NCBI GenBank assembly: GCA_008501825.1
Contig: QQUA01000016.1
Location: 248,001 to 312,000, forward strand
Reading direction: 5' to 3'
From: Planctomycetota bacterium
Lineage (GTDB): Bacteria; Planctomycetota; UBA1135
Length of the DNA stretch: 64,000 nt
Below, in pieces: positions 41,252-49,806 of the stretch. Position numbers and translations under genes: made by a program. Below the pieces are notes generated by a model that ran no database searches, was not told the origin of the DNA, and was given only the letters and a program-made list of their open reading frames with translations. The stretch's first letter is position 1. Each line of letters begins with the position of its first letter.

Positions 41252-43459
41252 TTATTCAGGAAATGTTGGGCCGACACTTCGGACGCAGCGAAACCCGGTT
41301 AAGGAATCGTGGTCGTTGAGGGCCCCTTGGCCCTCGTTGCGGAGCCCCTGTTTCTTGATTTCGGTCGTTTCATAGCCATCGGTCCAGTCTCCTCCCAATT
41401 TTCTGAACGAGTGGGGTGCACCAACCAGTTCACCATTGCGAATTATGTTCCATGGAGAAGCTGTCATCTCCCATACATTCCCTAGAGTTCCCCTCAATCC
41501 AAATATACTCCTACTTGTGGGTGGACCAAAATCGACTTCTTTAACGCCTTTTAAATATCCTGGCCAAGTAATTGAACCCCAAGAAATCCTCTTGGAAGCC
41601 AAATTCACTCTGTTTTCCAAGTCCTCCGGGTCATTTCCCCAGGGAAAACGAAACATCTCCGGGCCCCGGGCGGCCAGCGACCACTCGGTCCAAGTCGGCA
41701 ATCTTTTGCCGTACCAAGCGGCGAATTCCTGAGCCTCAGCCAAGGTCAAATCCACCAAAGGCAAGCGCGGGAAGTTGGCCGGTCGCTGCTTCCAGGCTTC
41801 GGAATCCAGGTCCGGCCACAGCATCGGTCGCCGGGCATCGGGATTCTCTTGCAAATAACGCAGATAGTCGCCATTGCTGACCGGTTCGGCGTCGATCCAA
41901 TATGGGGACAATCGAGCTGCATAGGAAAACCAGCTCGCCCTCGCTTTGCCTTCCACCTCACAACGAATCTCCACCTCTCCCTGGAAGGCCGCAATGTGAA
42001 TCATGTCTTCGGGTTGCCAATCGGCATCCCGCAGTTGCAGGCGGAAGTCCATCGCCCCGGCGCTCCACATCTCCACCTGGCGCTGGGCGAAGGCGCCGCG
42101 CTCGTCTACGGCTTGCAAGCGATAACGGCCCTGAGGCACGCGCCGGGCTTGAACCGGAGCGGTGCCGCTCCAAGCCACCTCGCCGGTGGGCTCGGCAAAG
42201 GCATCCAATTCCCAAAGAGAAACTTCGACTTCGCCTTGGGCTCCAACCAGGGTCAAGCTCAACTGCGGCCATTCCCGTTTCTGGTAATCACCGACCCAGG
42301 GCGCAACCATGGCCAAAGCCAACACCGCTCCCAGGACCAGGACCGCCAAGGCGGTCCGCCGGGGTTGCCGGCGCCAAAAGGGAAGTCGGCGAAACCGGGG
42401 CCGATGGCCGCCGGCCACCCGCTCCAGATCACGGCGAAAATCGGCGACCGAAGGCTGCCTTTTGGCTGGATCCTTCTGCATCGCCCGCTCTAAGACCTCT
42501 TCCAAATAAACCGGCGCCTTGGGACACAAAGAACGCAATCGAATCGGGCTGGCGAAGGAAATGCTGTAGATCAATTCCTGGCGGGTTTCACCCTGGAAAG
42601 GCAATTCGCCGGTGCACCATTGAAACAAGATCACCGCCAGAGAAAAGAGATCGGACGAAGGACCGATTTCCACTCGTTGAGCCAGCAATTGCTCCGGACT
42701 CATATAAGCCGGAGTGCCGAGCAAGGAACCAGTTTGGGTCAGCCCGTCTTCCGAATCCTGCAAATGGGCCAAACCGAAGTCGACGATCATCGGACCCCGA
42801 TTGGCGTCCAGCAAAATGTTTTGCGGCTTCAGATCACGATGCACGATTCCCCGTTCGTGGGCGTGCTCCAACGCCTTGGCCAAAGCCACGCCGTGAGCCA
42901 GGATGGTTGGCAATTCGGCGACGTCCGAAGAAGGCGGATCCCTTTGCGACCAAATGTCGGCCAGGGACGGACCTTCCGCCAACTCCATCACCAGATAGGC
43001 CGGCTCGGCATGAGGATCCGCTTCCAACCAGCGCACGATGCCGGCGTGGTTGAGCCGGCGGATGGCTTCCGCTTCGCGCTGAAATCGTTTTCGAAATCCG
43101 CTGGACCAAGCCAAATGCGGATGAATCAGCTTTAACGCCACCGGTCGCCCGCTACGCACGTCTTCCGCCCGAAAGACGGTGCCCATGCCGCCGGCGCCCA
43201 AACCGGCCAGCAGCCGATAAGATCCGACTTGCTCTGGAAAGCGAAGCAGCGGTTGGGATTTTCCTTCACTCCACACCGACTCCGCCGCCAATAAAACCCG
43301 ACAACGGGCATAATATTCCTCTTGGAGAGGCTCCGGCAAGGCCGTCGCCCAGGCATCCGGATTGGCTCCAGGATTCTGTTCCAACGCCCCGACGAATTGC
43401 GCAACTGCAGCTTCGATAAGCGCTTCGTCTTCCTGCTGCAAGCCTTCCCCGGACTTCAT
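41252..43459 (-). CDS. Membrane Ser/Thr protein kinase with FGE-like sensor domain
   Basis: The 735-residue protein has a complete Hanks-type kinase domain (about 80-350): GLGAGGMGTVF, ALKLI, HRDLKPQNILLD, DFGLA, TPAYMSPEQ. A single transmembrane segment follows (RTALAVLVLGAVLALAMVAPWVG, about 370-390), then an extracytoplasmic part ending in a formylglycine-generating-enzyme-like fold (ARLSPYWIDAEPVSNGDYLRYL, GKRLPTWTEWSLAARG, TGFRCVRSVG). The active cysteine pair of true FGE is not visible, so this domain probably senses rather than modifies sulfatases. Divergent from an ECF sigma gene 81 bases away. Part of the C-terminal coding is visibly less GC-rich. Confidence 0.9.
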   Translation of the reverse strand: MKSGEGLQQEDEALIEAAVAQFVGALEQNPGANPDAWATALPEPLQEEYYARCRVLLAAESVWSEGKSQPLLRFPEQVGSYRLLAGLGAGGMGTVFRAEDVRSGRPVALKLIHPHLAWSSGFRKRFQREAEAIRRLNHAGIVRWLEADPHAEPAYLVMELAEGPSLADIWSQRDPPSSDVAELPTILAHGVALAKALEHAHERGIVHRDLKPQNILLDANRGPMIVDFGLAHLQDSEDGLTQTGSLLGTPAYMSPEQLLAQRVEIGPSSDLFSLAVILFQWCTGELPFQGETRQELIYSISFASPIRLRSLCPKAPVYLEEVLERAMQKDPAKRQPSVADFRRDLERVAGGHRPRFRRLPFWRRQPRRTALAVLVLGAVLALAMVAPWVGDYQKREWPQLSLTLVGAQGEVEVSLWELDAFAEPTGEVAWSGTAPVQARRVPQGRYRLQAVDERGAFAQRQVEMWSAGAMDFRLQLRDADWQPEDMIHIAAFQGEVEIRCEVEGKARASWFSYAARLSPYWIDAEPVSNGDYLRYLQENPDARRPMLWPDLDSEAWKQRPANFPRLPLVDLTLAEAQEFAAWYGKRLPTWTEWSLAARGPEMFRFPWGNDPEDLENRVNLASKRISWGSITWPGYLKGVKEVDFGPPTSRSIFGLRGTLGNVWEMTASPWNIIRNGELVGAPHSFRKLGGDWTDGYETTEIKKQGLRNEGQGALNDHDSLTGFRCVRSVGPTFPE

Positions 43460-43540
43460 GATTGCCTAAGTTACCGGGGAAATAGTAAAAAACAAAAGAG
43501 CATCTCGCGGTTCCGGCCCCCTCCGGTGCCGTTTGCTTTC

Positions 43541-44143
43541 ATGGACCCTTCGCAACCTGATCGCACGGCGGTCCTCCTCCGACTTTGGTACCAAGGTGAC
43601 TTGGAAGCCTTGGAGGAAATCCTGAAACTGCACCTCCCGTGGATACGGGGTGTGGTCCGGCAACGGCTGGGAGGAAAGTTGCGGCAAAAGGCCGAATCCG
43701 GTGACGTGGTCCAGGACGCCATGCTTCGTTTTCTGAAAGATGGGCCGCGCTTGAAAATTCGCGACGAGACTCATTTCCGCCGCCTCATGACTCGCCTGGT
43801 GGAAAACGTTATTTGCGATCAGCACGATCGCTTTACCGCCAAACGCCGGTCCATGGACCGGGAACAAAGTTTGGAAAATCTACCGCCCAATCTGAAGTTG
43901 AAGAATCCGGCATTGACCCCCAGTTCCATCGCCGGCCGTCATGAACTGGAGGATCAATTGCAACTGGCCATGGCCCTGCTTTCGGAAGAGGACCGCAGTG
44001 TGATCCGATTGCGCAAGTGGGAGCGGAAATCCTTTCAGGAAATTGCCGAAGTTCTCGACATCAGTCCCTCCGCCGCCGACACCCGCTTTCGCCGAGCCAT
44101 GGCCCGGTTGGCGGCCTTGATGGCTCCGGAACAAGAGCCATAA
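43541..44143 (+). CDS. ECF-type RNA polymerase sigma factor
   Basis: The 200-residue protein from the ATG at 43541 has sigma region 2 (SGDVVQDAMLRFLKDGPR) and region 4 with its helix-turn-helix (LSEEDRSVIRLRKWERKSFQ, then AEVLDISPSAADTRFRRAM). No anti-sigma gene is adjacent; instead a transmembrane Ser/Thr kinase is divergently encoded, an arrangement common among planctomycetal ECF groups where phosphorylation may control the sigma. The reading frame runs 73 codons upstream, but that lies in the divergent intergenic and kinase region. Confidence 0.88.
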   Translation: MDPSQPDRTAVLLRLWYQGDLEALEEILKLHLPWIRGVVRQRLGGKLRQKAESGDVVQDAMLRFLKDGPRLKIRDETHFRRLMTRLVENVICDQHDRFTAKRRSMDREQSLENLPPNLKLKNPALTPSSIAGRHELEDQLQLAMALLSEEDRSVIRLRKWERKSFQEIAEVLDISPSAADTRFRRAMARLAALMAPEQEP

Positions 44144-44176
44144 AAAAAGAGCCGCAGAGGAAAACCTCCACGGCTC
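44142..44176 (-). terminator. Rho-independent terminator after tRNA-Gln
   Basis: On the minus strand GAGCCG-TG-GAGG, a TTTT loop, and CCTC-TG-CGGCTC form a stem-loop followed by seven T residues (plus-strand A7 at 44142-44148). It ends tRNA-Gln transcription and immediately abuts the sigma factor stop codon. Confidence 0.88.
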
Positions 44177-44181
44177 GCGTT

Positions 44182-44256
44182 TGGCTACCCGACCAGGACT
44201 TGAACCTGGAACGACAGGACCAAAACCTGTTGTGTTACCAATTACACCATCGGGTA
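44182..44256 (-). tRNA. tRNA-Gln (anticodon UUG)
   Basis: The 75-base gene folds as a cloverleaf. The acceptor stem TACCCGA pairs with TCGGGTA, the anticodon stem ACAGG/CCTGT encloses loop TTTTGGT with TTG at positions 34-36, and the T arm is CCAGG TTCAAGT CCTGG. The discriminator G and an encoded CCA follow. It lies 75 bases downstream of cinA on the same strand and has its own terminator. Confidence 0.96.
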
Positions 44257-44331
44257 AATCGGCCGAATAGGATAGGCCGGAAGTCCTCGGATGGCAAGGG
44301 CCTAGCGGATCAAATTCGCTTGCGGAAGCCT

Positions 44332-45624
44332 CTAAGCGCGTTCGGGAAGGCGAGCCAAGCCCAGGACTTCCCGACGCAGGGCTTCCAATGCGTCGCGCAC
44401 GCTTTGTTGTTGCACCGACGAGCGTCCCGCCCGGGCAAAACATCGGCGACGGACGGCAAAATTTCCGGTCGGGCCGGCGACGCCGATGAACACCAATCCA
44501 ACCGGCTTGGCCGGAGTGCCGCCGTCGGGTCCGGCGATTCCAGTGGTGGCCAAACCCCAATGGCTGGCGGCCCGCCGCTGCACGCCGGCGGCCATCGCCG
44601 CCGCCACTTGGGCGGAAACCGCCCCATGAGCCTCCAGCAGGCTCCGCGGCACCGCCAGGGCTTCTTCCTTCACCCGATTGGCGTAGGCAATGAAACCCAT
44701 TTCAAAGACTCGGCTCGCTCCCGGAACGGCGGTCAAAGCCGCCACGAGACGGCCTCCCGTACAGGATTCGGCGACCGCCACGGTTTCCTTCCTCTGCCGC
44801 AGCAACTCCACCACCACGCTTTCCAGCGTTTGATCGTCCTGACCCCACAGGACGTCTCCCAAGCGCTGCTTCAACTCGGTGCCCACCGCGTCCAGTACGT
44901 GTTCGGCGCTTCGTGCGGGCTCCGACCGGGCGAGAGCGGAAATGGTGACCTTGCGGGCATCCGCGGTGATGCCCAAGCGGGGATTGCCGCCCTGCTGCAA
45001 TAAGTCGCGAATCTGACTTTCGACCACCGACTCCGGCAAACCCGAGGCGTGGAAACAGCGGTAGGCCAAATCAGGCCTGGGCCCGAACCAGCGGTGCAAC
45101 TCCTGCAAGCCTCCCCCGTCCCAAAAGGCGGCTTCCGCCTCTCGGGGAGGCCCGGGCAGGCAGAGCAGGCGAGCTCCCTGAGGTAGGGTCAAGGCGAAGC
45201 CCAGGGCGGTCCCGGCGGCGTTCGCCAAGGCCACCGCCCCTTCGGGAACCGAAGCTTGGCGCAAAAAGCTTTCGGTAGCGGTTTCTCCGGCTCTCTGACG
45301 AGCCCACAACTTGGCCAGTTTTTCGCGGATTCCGGTCACCGGCACCAAGGGCTTGCCGGCGACTTGGGCGGCTTCGGCTCGCACCCGATCGTCTACCGTC
45401 GGCCCCAAGCCACCGGTGCTGAGAATCAGATCGAAGGCTCCCTGATGACTTTCCAAAGCCTGACCCAACTCGTCAGGATCGTCGCCCAGGGTCAGCATGC
45501 GGCGAACTTCAAACCCCTCCTGGCGCAGAATCCGAGCGAAAAGTCCGGAATTGGTATCCACCACCCTGCCTTGCAGGATTTCCTCGCCGACGGCAAGGAT
45601 CAAAGCGGTGGGAGGCTGAGTCAC
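44332..45624 (-). CDS. cinA: CinA: nucleotide pyrophosphatase / NMN amidohydrolase
   Basis: The 430-residue protein has both CinA domains. The N-terminal MoCF-like (COG1058) domain includes VGEEILQGRVVDTNS and LILSTGGLGPTVDDRV; the C-terminal PncC domain includes AVAESCTGGRLVAALTAVPG and GLATTGIAGPDGGTPAKPVG. It is expected to act in pyridine nucleotide salvage by deamidating NMN. Translation starts at a GTG. It lies 12 bases after ychF in a tatC-ychF-cinA unit. Confidence 0.92.
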   Translation of the reverse strand: MTQPPTALILAVGEEILQGRVVDTNSGLFARILRQEGFEVRRMLTLGDDPDELGQALESHQGAFDLILSTGGLGPTVDDRVRAEAAQVAGKPLVPVTGIREKLAKLWARQRAGETATESFLRQASVPEGAVALANAAGTALGFALTLPQGARLLCLPGPPREAEAAFWDGGGLQELHRWFGPRPDLAYRCFHASGLPESVVESQIRDLLQQGGNPRLGITADARKVTISALARSEPARSAEHVLDAVGTELKQRLGDVLWGQDDQTLESVVVELLRQRKETVAVAESCTGGRLVAALTAVPGASRVFEMGFIAYANRVKEEALAVPRSLLEAHGAVSAQVAAAMAAGVQRRAASHWGLATTGIAGPDGGTPAKPVGLVFIGVAGPTGNFAVRRRCFARAGRSSVQQQSVRDALEALRREVLGLARLPERA

Positions 45625-45636
45625 GGCAGCTTCGGA

Positions 45637-46686
45637 TCAGACCGAAAATCGGATCTCCAAAATATCGCCGTCGGCGACTACGTAATCCTTGCCTTCCAAG
45701 CGACTGCCACCGCCGGCTTTGAAAGTCCGCAAATCGCCGGCGTCGTGAAGGCTTTGCCAGGGGCTGACCTCCGCTCGGATAAAGCCCCGAGCCAGATCGC
45801 TGTGGATCTTTCCCGCGGCTTCCACGGCGTGGGCCCCCATAGGGATGGTCCAAGCTCGAACCTCATCTTCCCCGGTGGTGAAAAAGGAATGCACCTTGCA
45901 AGCCCGATAGGCCAGCCGCACCAAGGCGTCCCGAGCCGATTCTTGAATGCCGTAGGCATCCAAAAATTCCTGCTGTTCTTCCGGGGCCAACCCGACGAGC
46001 TCCTCTTCCACGGTGGCGGCCAGGATCAACTCGGGAAATTCGGACAGGCTGGATCGGTCCTCGGCAACTTGATCCTCACCGACGTTGCGCACCATCAGCA
46101 AGGGTTTGCGAGAAAGGAATTGAAAGCCGGAAATTCGCTTTTCTTCGTCCGCCTTCAAATCCAAGTTGGCGATGCCTTCGCCACTTTCAAAATAAGGCGC
46201 CAGGCGTTCCAGCAAGGCCAACTCCTTCTGGTCCTCGGCCTGTTCTTTCACCGGCTTCTTCTTTTTGGCCTGAAGCCTTTCGATGCGGCCTTCGCAAACC
46301 GCCAGATCGCCCAACAGGAATTCGGTTCGCAAAGTATCCAGATCGGCCAGGACCTGGGGTGGGCCCAAACCGTAGGGATCGTGTTCAAATTCCCGCAACA
46401 CCAGGGCCAGGGCGTCGCACTCGCGAATCGCCGCCAACAATTCGGCTTTGCCCTTGACTTCCTTGTCGGGTAAACCGGGCAAATCGCAAAACTCAACCCG
46501 GGCCGGAGTGAATTTTTTCGGTTGATAGAGATCCCGAAGCCATTCCAATCTCGGATCCGGGACTTCCACCGAAACCAGCGGGCGCTCGTCATTGGGAGCG
46601 TGGGGCAACTTTTCCCGCTCCCCGCCCAACGCCCGAAACAGAGAAGTTTTTCCCGCTCCGGGCAGTCCGACCAAGCCGACTTTCAT
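45637..46686 (-). CDS. ychF: Obg-family ATPase YchF
   Basis: The 349-residue protein has the P-loop GLPGAGKTS at residues 7-15, the switch motif DLPGL, the NxxE motif (RNVGED) that gives YchF its ATP preference in place of NKxD, a helical coiled insert around 130-170, and a C-terminal TGS domain (DLRTFKAGGGSRLEGKDYVV). It is a conserved translation-associated ATPase. Its ATG overlaps the tatC stop (ATGA), so the two are translationally coupled. The switch region is somewhat shorter than in E. coli YchF (363 residues). Confidence 0.88.
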   Translation of the reverse strand: MKVGLVGLPGAGKTSLFRALGGEREKLPHAPNDERPLVSVEVPDPRLEWLRDLYQPKKFTPARVEFCDLPGLPDKEVKGKAELLAAIRECDALALVLREFEHDPYGLGPPQVLADLDTLRTEFLLGDLAVCEGRIERLQAKKKKPVKEQAEDQKELALLERLAPYFESGEGIANLDLKADEEKRISGFQFLSRKPLLMVRNVGEDQVAEDRSSLSEFPELILAATVEEELVGLAPEEQQEFLDAYGIQESARDALVRLAYRACKVHSFFTTGEDEVRAWTIPMGAHAVEAAGKIHSDLARGFIRAEVSPWQSLHDAGDLRTFKAGGGSRLEGKDYVVADGDILEIRFSV

Positions 46687-47486
46687 GAGGAAGTTTCCGT
46701 TTGGGTTTGCGCGTTCTTTTTGGCCCGGAAGGCTACCAGCAAAATGCCGAATTCATACAGGGTGATGGTCGGCACCGCCATTAACACCTGGGAAAAAGGT
46801 TCCGGCGGCGTAAATATGGCGGCGAACACGAAACAACCGAGAACGAAGTGGCGCCGGTAGCGGCGTAAGGTTTTGGCTTCGACCAAGCCGGCGGCGCCCA
46901 AGCCCATCATGATCAGCGGCAACTGAAACACCGCGGTCAAGGCCAAAGTAAACATGAGGAAGATTGAGAAGTAATAGCTCAATCGGTAAGCATCGTCCAT
47001 AAAGGCGGGATTGATCATGCCGTACAAGAACTGCAGGATCAGGGGAATGATGATGAAGTAGCCGAACAAGATCCCGGCCACCGCGGCGAACATGGAAAAC
47101 GGCACGTAACGCATGACCACTTTCCTCTCTTTTGGATAAAGGCCGGCGGCGACGAATCCCCAAACTTGATACACCAGATAAGGAAAGCCGATGATCAAAG
47201 CCAAAATTAGGGAGATCTTCAAATTGAAAAAGACCACCTCCAACGGCGAATGGACTTGCAACTTTTCCGAAAGACCCAAGGGGTCGGAGCCGGAATTCAA
47301 AGCCTGAATGGCCCGAAAATGAGGAGCCAGAAACACCTTTTGCAAGGCTTCGTCCAAAAACGCCCAGCCGCCGATAAACAGCACGAAAATCAAGCCCAGG
47401 CCCTTGAATAGACGGCGGCGCAGCTCCTCGAGATGTTCCCCGAAGGACATGCGGAGCTGTTCAGGATCTTCCGGCAGTTTCACCAT
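46683..47486 (-). CDS. tatC: Twin-arginine translocase subunit TatC
   Basis: TatC recognises twin-arginine signal peptides and exports folded proteins. The ATG at 47486 gives 267 residues; a GTG lies 15 bases upstream. The cytoplasmic N-terminal motif FGEHLEELRRRLF, six membrane segments and the loop FTPPEPFSQVLMAVPT are present. No tatA or tatB gene is adjacent. A terminator separates it from the upstream coiled-coil gene, so tatC probably has its own promoter in 47487-47520. Confidence 0.92.
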   Translation of the reverse strand: MVKLPEDPEQLRMSFGEHLEELRRRLFKGLGLIFVLFIGGWAFLDEALQKVFLAPHFRAIQALNSGSDPLGLSEKLQVHSPLEVVFFNLKISLILALIIGFPYLVYQVWGFVAAGLYPKERKVVMRYVPFSMFAAVAGILFGYFIIIPLILQFLYGMINPAFMDDAYRLSYYFSIFLMFTLALTAVFQLPLIMMGLGAAGLVEAKTLRRYRRHFVLGCFVFAAIFTPPEPFSQVLMAVPTITLYEFGILLVAFRAKKNAQTQTETSS

Positions 47487-47521
47487 GACCAAGCAAGCCA
47501 CAAAGTATAGGCTCGTGGGGC

Positions 47522-47561
47522 AAAAAAAGGCCGGCGGAGATGGTTTCCCGTCTCCGCCGGC
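47522..47561 (-). terminator. Rho-independent terminator after coiled-coil gene
   Basis: CCGGCGGAGA (47531-47540) and TCTCCGCCGG (47551-47560) form a 10-bp or longer stem around a 10-base loop; on the minus strand seven T residues follow (plus-strand A7 at 47522-47528). It ends the transcript of the gene at 47633-48853. Confidence 0.85.
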
Positions 47562-47632
47562 GGATCCCTGGGAGCCTCATGGCGGCCAGGGTGGGTCAGT
47601 GGCAGCGAGGTCCGCCGCTTAAGCAGACTCCC

Positions 47633-48853
47633 TTACAGTCCCAACCAAGCCATGGCGTCCCGGAAAGGGACGATTTGAACCGAGTTGGAAGTGGCTGCCT
47701 TGTAGGCTTCCTGGTTGTCCCAGGGCAACAACTCGCCGGTGTCTTCGTCGAAGAAGGGAGTTCCCAAGACCAGGTAATCGACTTCCCGGGTGACATCGCT
47801 CTGCACCCGAATGCCCACCTGACTCAGCAGAGCTTTGACGTCGTCTTCGGAGTACTTGCCGAAACCGTCGCCCAACAGCACCGCCACCAATTCGCGGGTT
47901 CCGTCGTACAGGTCGTTGAACAGGGCATCTTCCTCGGCGATCGGATCGAAGCGATCGGCTTGGGAGATGATTTCAAACTGACTGGTTTTCTCTTCGACTT
48001 GAACCACCCGGACTTCCCCCTTGAGGGCGTTGTTGCGGGTGTTGCGAACCTGGAAAACCATGCCGGCCCGGATTCGATCCACCTGACCGAGATCCATCCA
48101 ACCTTTCATCAACTCGCCACTGACCGCCAGAACCGCTCCGTCGGCGGTGTCGGCACTACGAGAAACCGAGTTCAACCGATCGCTCAGGATGTTGTTGCGC
48201 TGCACCAGGGTTTGCTTCTCGGCGTTGGCCTGGCGCTCCGCCTCATCCTTCAAGGCCCGCATTTCAGTGACCGCATTTTGCTGATCTCGGACCTGGACCC
48301 GGAGAGCGTCTCGAGTCCTTTCCAAGGCAGCGACATCATTGGCGGCGCGATTGCGAGCGTCTTCCAATTGACCGGTCAGATCCCGAATCTGGCCGTCCTT
48401 TTCGGACAAGCTCTGGTTATAGGCGGCTTGGGCCGAAGCCAACTCATTGGTCAGGCGTTCGACGTCGGCGGTCAAGTTGCGGATCTGAGTGGTGGCGCCG
48501 TTGTAGTCGGTGGATACGCCGTTCAGCGCCTCCTGCAGATTGACCGGGGAACTCAGGCTGGGAAACTGGCTGGCCAAATCCTGCAATTTCCCCTTAATGG
48601 TGTCGGCGTTGGAAAGCGAACCCGCTTCGGTGCCGGCAAAGCCGACTACCCGAGTAATCTCCAGCGCCTTGTCGTTAATTTCCTGGCGCTGGGTTTCCTT
48701 GGTTTGGGCTTGCTGCCTGGCCGTATCTTTGGCATCACGCTCCTTGGAAAAAGCTTGTTGGCTGAGGAAGGCAAAGCCCAAAGAGAGAAGGGCAATCACC
48801 CCAGTGGCAATCAGCCACATCAAGCTGACGGCTCCGCGTTGGCGGTGGTACAT
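47633..48853 (-). CDS. Membrane-anchored coiled-coil protein with BRCT-like C-terminus
   Basis: The 406-residue protein has one N-terminal membrane segment (LMWLIATGVIALLSLGFAFL, about 11-30), then a long coiled coil (about 35-230; e.g. NLTADVERLTNELASAQAAY). A beta-rich region follows (SGELMKGWMDLGQVDRIRAG). The last 90 residues, from VAVLLGDGFGKYS through REVDYLVLG to NSVQIVPFRDAMAWLGL, have the length and hydrophobic pattern of a BRCT domain. BRCT domains are normally on soluble DNA-repair proteins, so a membrane tether is odd. The orientation of the bulk cannot be fixed. It lies in a housekeeping region. Confidence 0.7.
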   Translation of the reverse strand: MYHRQRGAVSLMWLIATGVIALLSLGFAFLSQQAFSKERDAKDTARQQAQTKETQRQEINDKALEITRVVGFAGTEAGSLSNADTIKGKLQDLASQFPSLSSPVNLQEALNGVSTDYNGATTQIRNLTADVERLTNELASAQAAYNQSLSEKDGQIRDLTGQLEDARNRAANDVAALERTRDALRVQVRDQQNAVTEMRALKDEAERQANAEKQTLVQRNNILSDRLNSVSRSADTADGAVLAVSGELMKGWMDLGQVDRIRAGMVFQVRNTRNNALKGEVRVVQVEEKTSQFEIISQADRFDPIAEEDALFNDLYDGTRELVAVLLGDGFGKYSEDDVKALLSQVGIRVQSDVTREVDYLVLGTPFFDEDTGELLPWDNQEAYKAATSNSVQIVPFRDAMAWLGL

Positions 48854-49010
48854 GAGTCGGGCCTAGGTCGTTAAGGGGGGTTGGGGGTTTCCGAACCGCT
48901 CGCGAGGCCGGCTCGGGCGTCGCCCCTACAAGGATGGCGCACCAGCAGATAGCGGCGAAGCCAACCACTGGCAACTGAGTTTTTACGCACCGCTTGCCTG
49001 ACGGTCAAGA

Positions 49011-49712
49011 TTGGGCCAAGATCCGGTCGTGATTCCCGCCCCCGGATTGCGGGTACTCGGCCTTCTCGGAGGGGTCGGGTGCGGCAAAACCACGGTCGCT
49101 CGGAAGTTGGCCGCCGAGCTGCCGGCGGAGCATCTGGACGCCGACGCCACGGTGGCCGAATTGCTGCGCCAGCCGGAGCTAGGTCTCGTCATTGAAAAGG
49201 AGTTTGGTCAAGGACTTAGAGACGCCCAAGGGGGTTTGGACCGTGCCGCTCTCGGGGCCTTGATTTTCGCCGACGAGGAGGCCCGAAAGCGCCTGGAAGA
49301 GCTGCTTCATCCGAGGGTCCGCCAGGCCTTCTACCAGCGCCTGGCCGCTTGGGAAGCCCGACCTCAGGCCACCTGGGTGGTTTTGGACGTGCCTTTGCTT
49401 TTGGAGGGAGGTTTGGCCCAGGTCTGTGACTGGCTGTTGTTCATTGAAGCGGAGGATTCCCTTCGCTGCGCCAGGGCCTGCCGCCGCCATGGATGGGACC
49501 AAGCCACCTGGCGCGCCCGCGAGCAAGCTCAGTGGCCCTTGTCCAAGAAACGGGAGGCGGCAGATGCTATCCTGTGCAACGGTAGCGACCCTCAGCGCCT
49601 AGCCTTGGGCCTCCAGGAGTTATTGCCAACGATTCGGGCGCTACTTCCCCGTCCCTTACGGGACCGTTGGCCTCACTGGGACCAGGCCCCCAACCCCCGA
49701 AGCCCCAGCTAA
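49011..49712 (+). CDS. coaE: Dephospho-CoA kinase
   Basis: CoaE phosphorylates dephospho-CoA in the last step of CoA synthesis. The P-loop GLLGGVGCGKTTVARKL, then HLDADATVAELL, LHPRVRQAF and VLDVPLLLEGG are typical. The start is a TTG at 49011 or, less likely, the GTG at 49029; no ATG is available. The 233-residue length is slightly above the E. coli enzyme because of a proline-rich tail. It lies 94 bases before rho. Confidence 0.9.
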   Translation: MGQDPVVIPAPGLRVLGLLGGVGCGKTTVARKLAAELPAEHLDADATVAELLRQPELGLVIEKEFGQGLRDAQGGLDRAALGALIFADEEARKRLEELLHPRVRQAFYQRLAAWEARPQATWVVLDVPLLLEGGLAQVCDWLLFIEAEDSLRCARACRRHGWDQATWRAREQAQWPLSKKREAADAILCNGSDPQRLALGLQELLPTIRALLPRPLRDRWPHWDQAPNPRSPS

Positions 49713-49806
49713 AACGGCCCGGCTTCCTTCCCGTCCTGCGTGCCGGAAATTTCCCGGAAGCAGGATTCCCTCGCAGAAAGCGAAGGTCATCATCACTCCG
49801 AAATCC

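Noticed and set aside
41902..43053. 383-codon plus-strand frame opposite the kinase
   Set aside because: Pro/Arg-rich shadow of a well-defined kinase gene.
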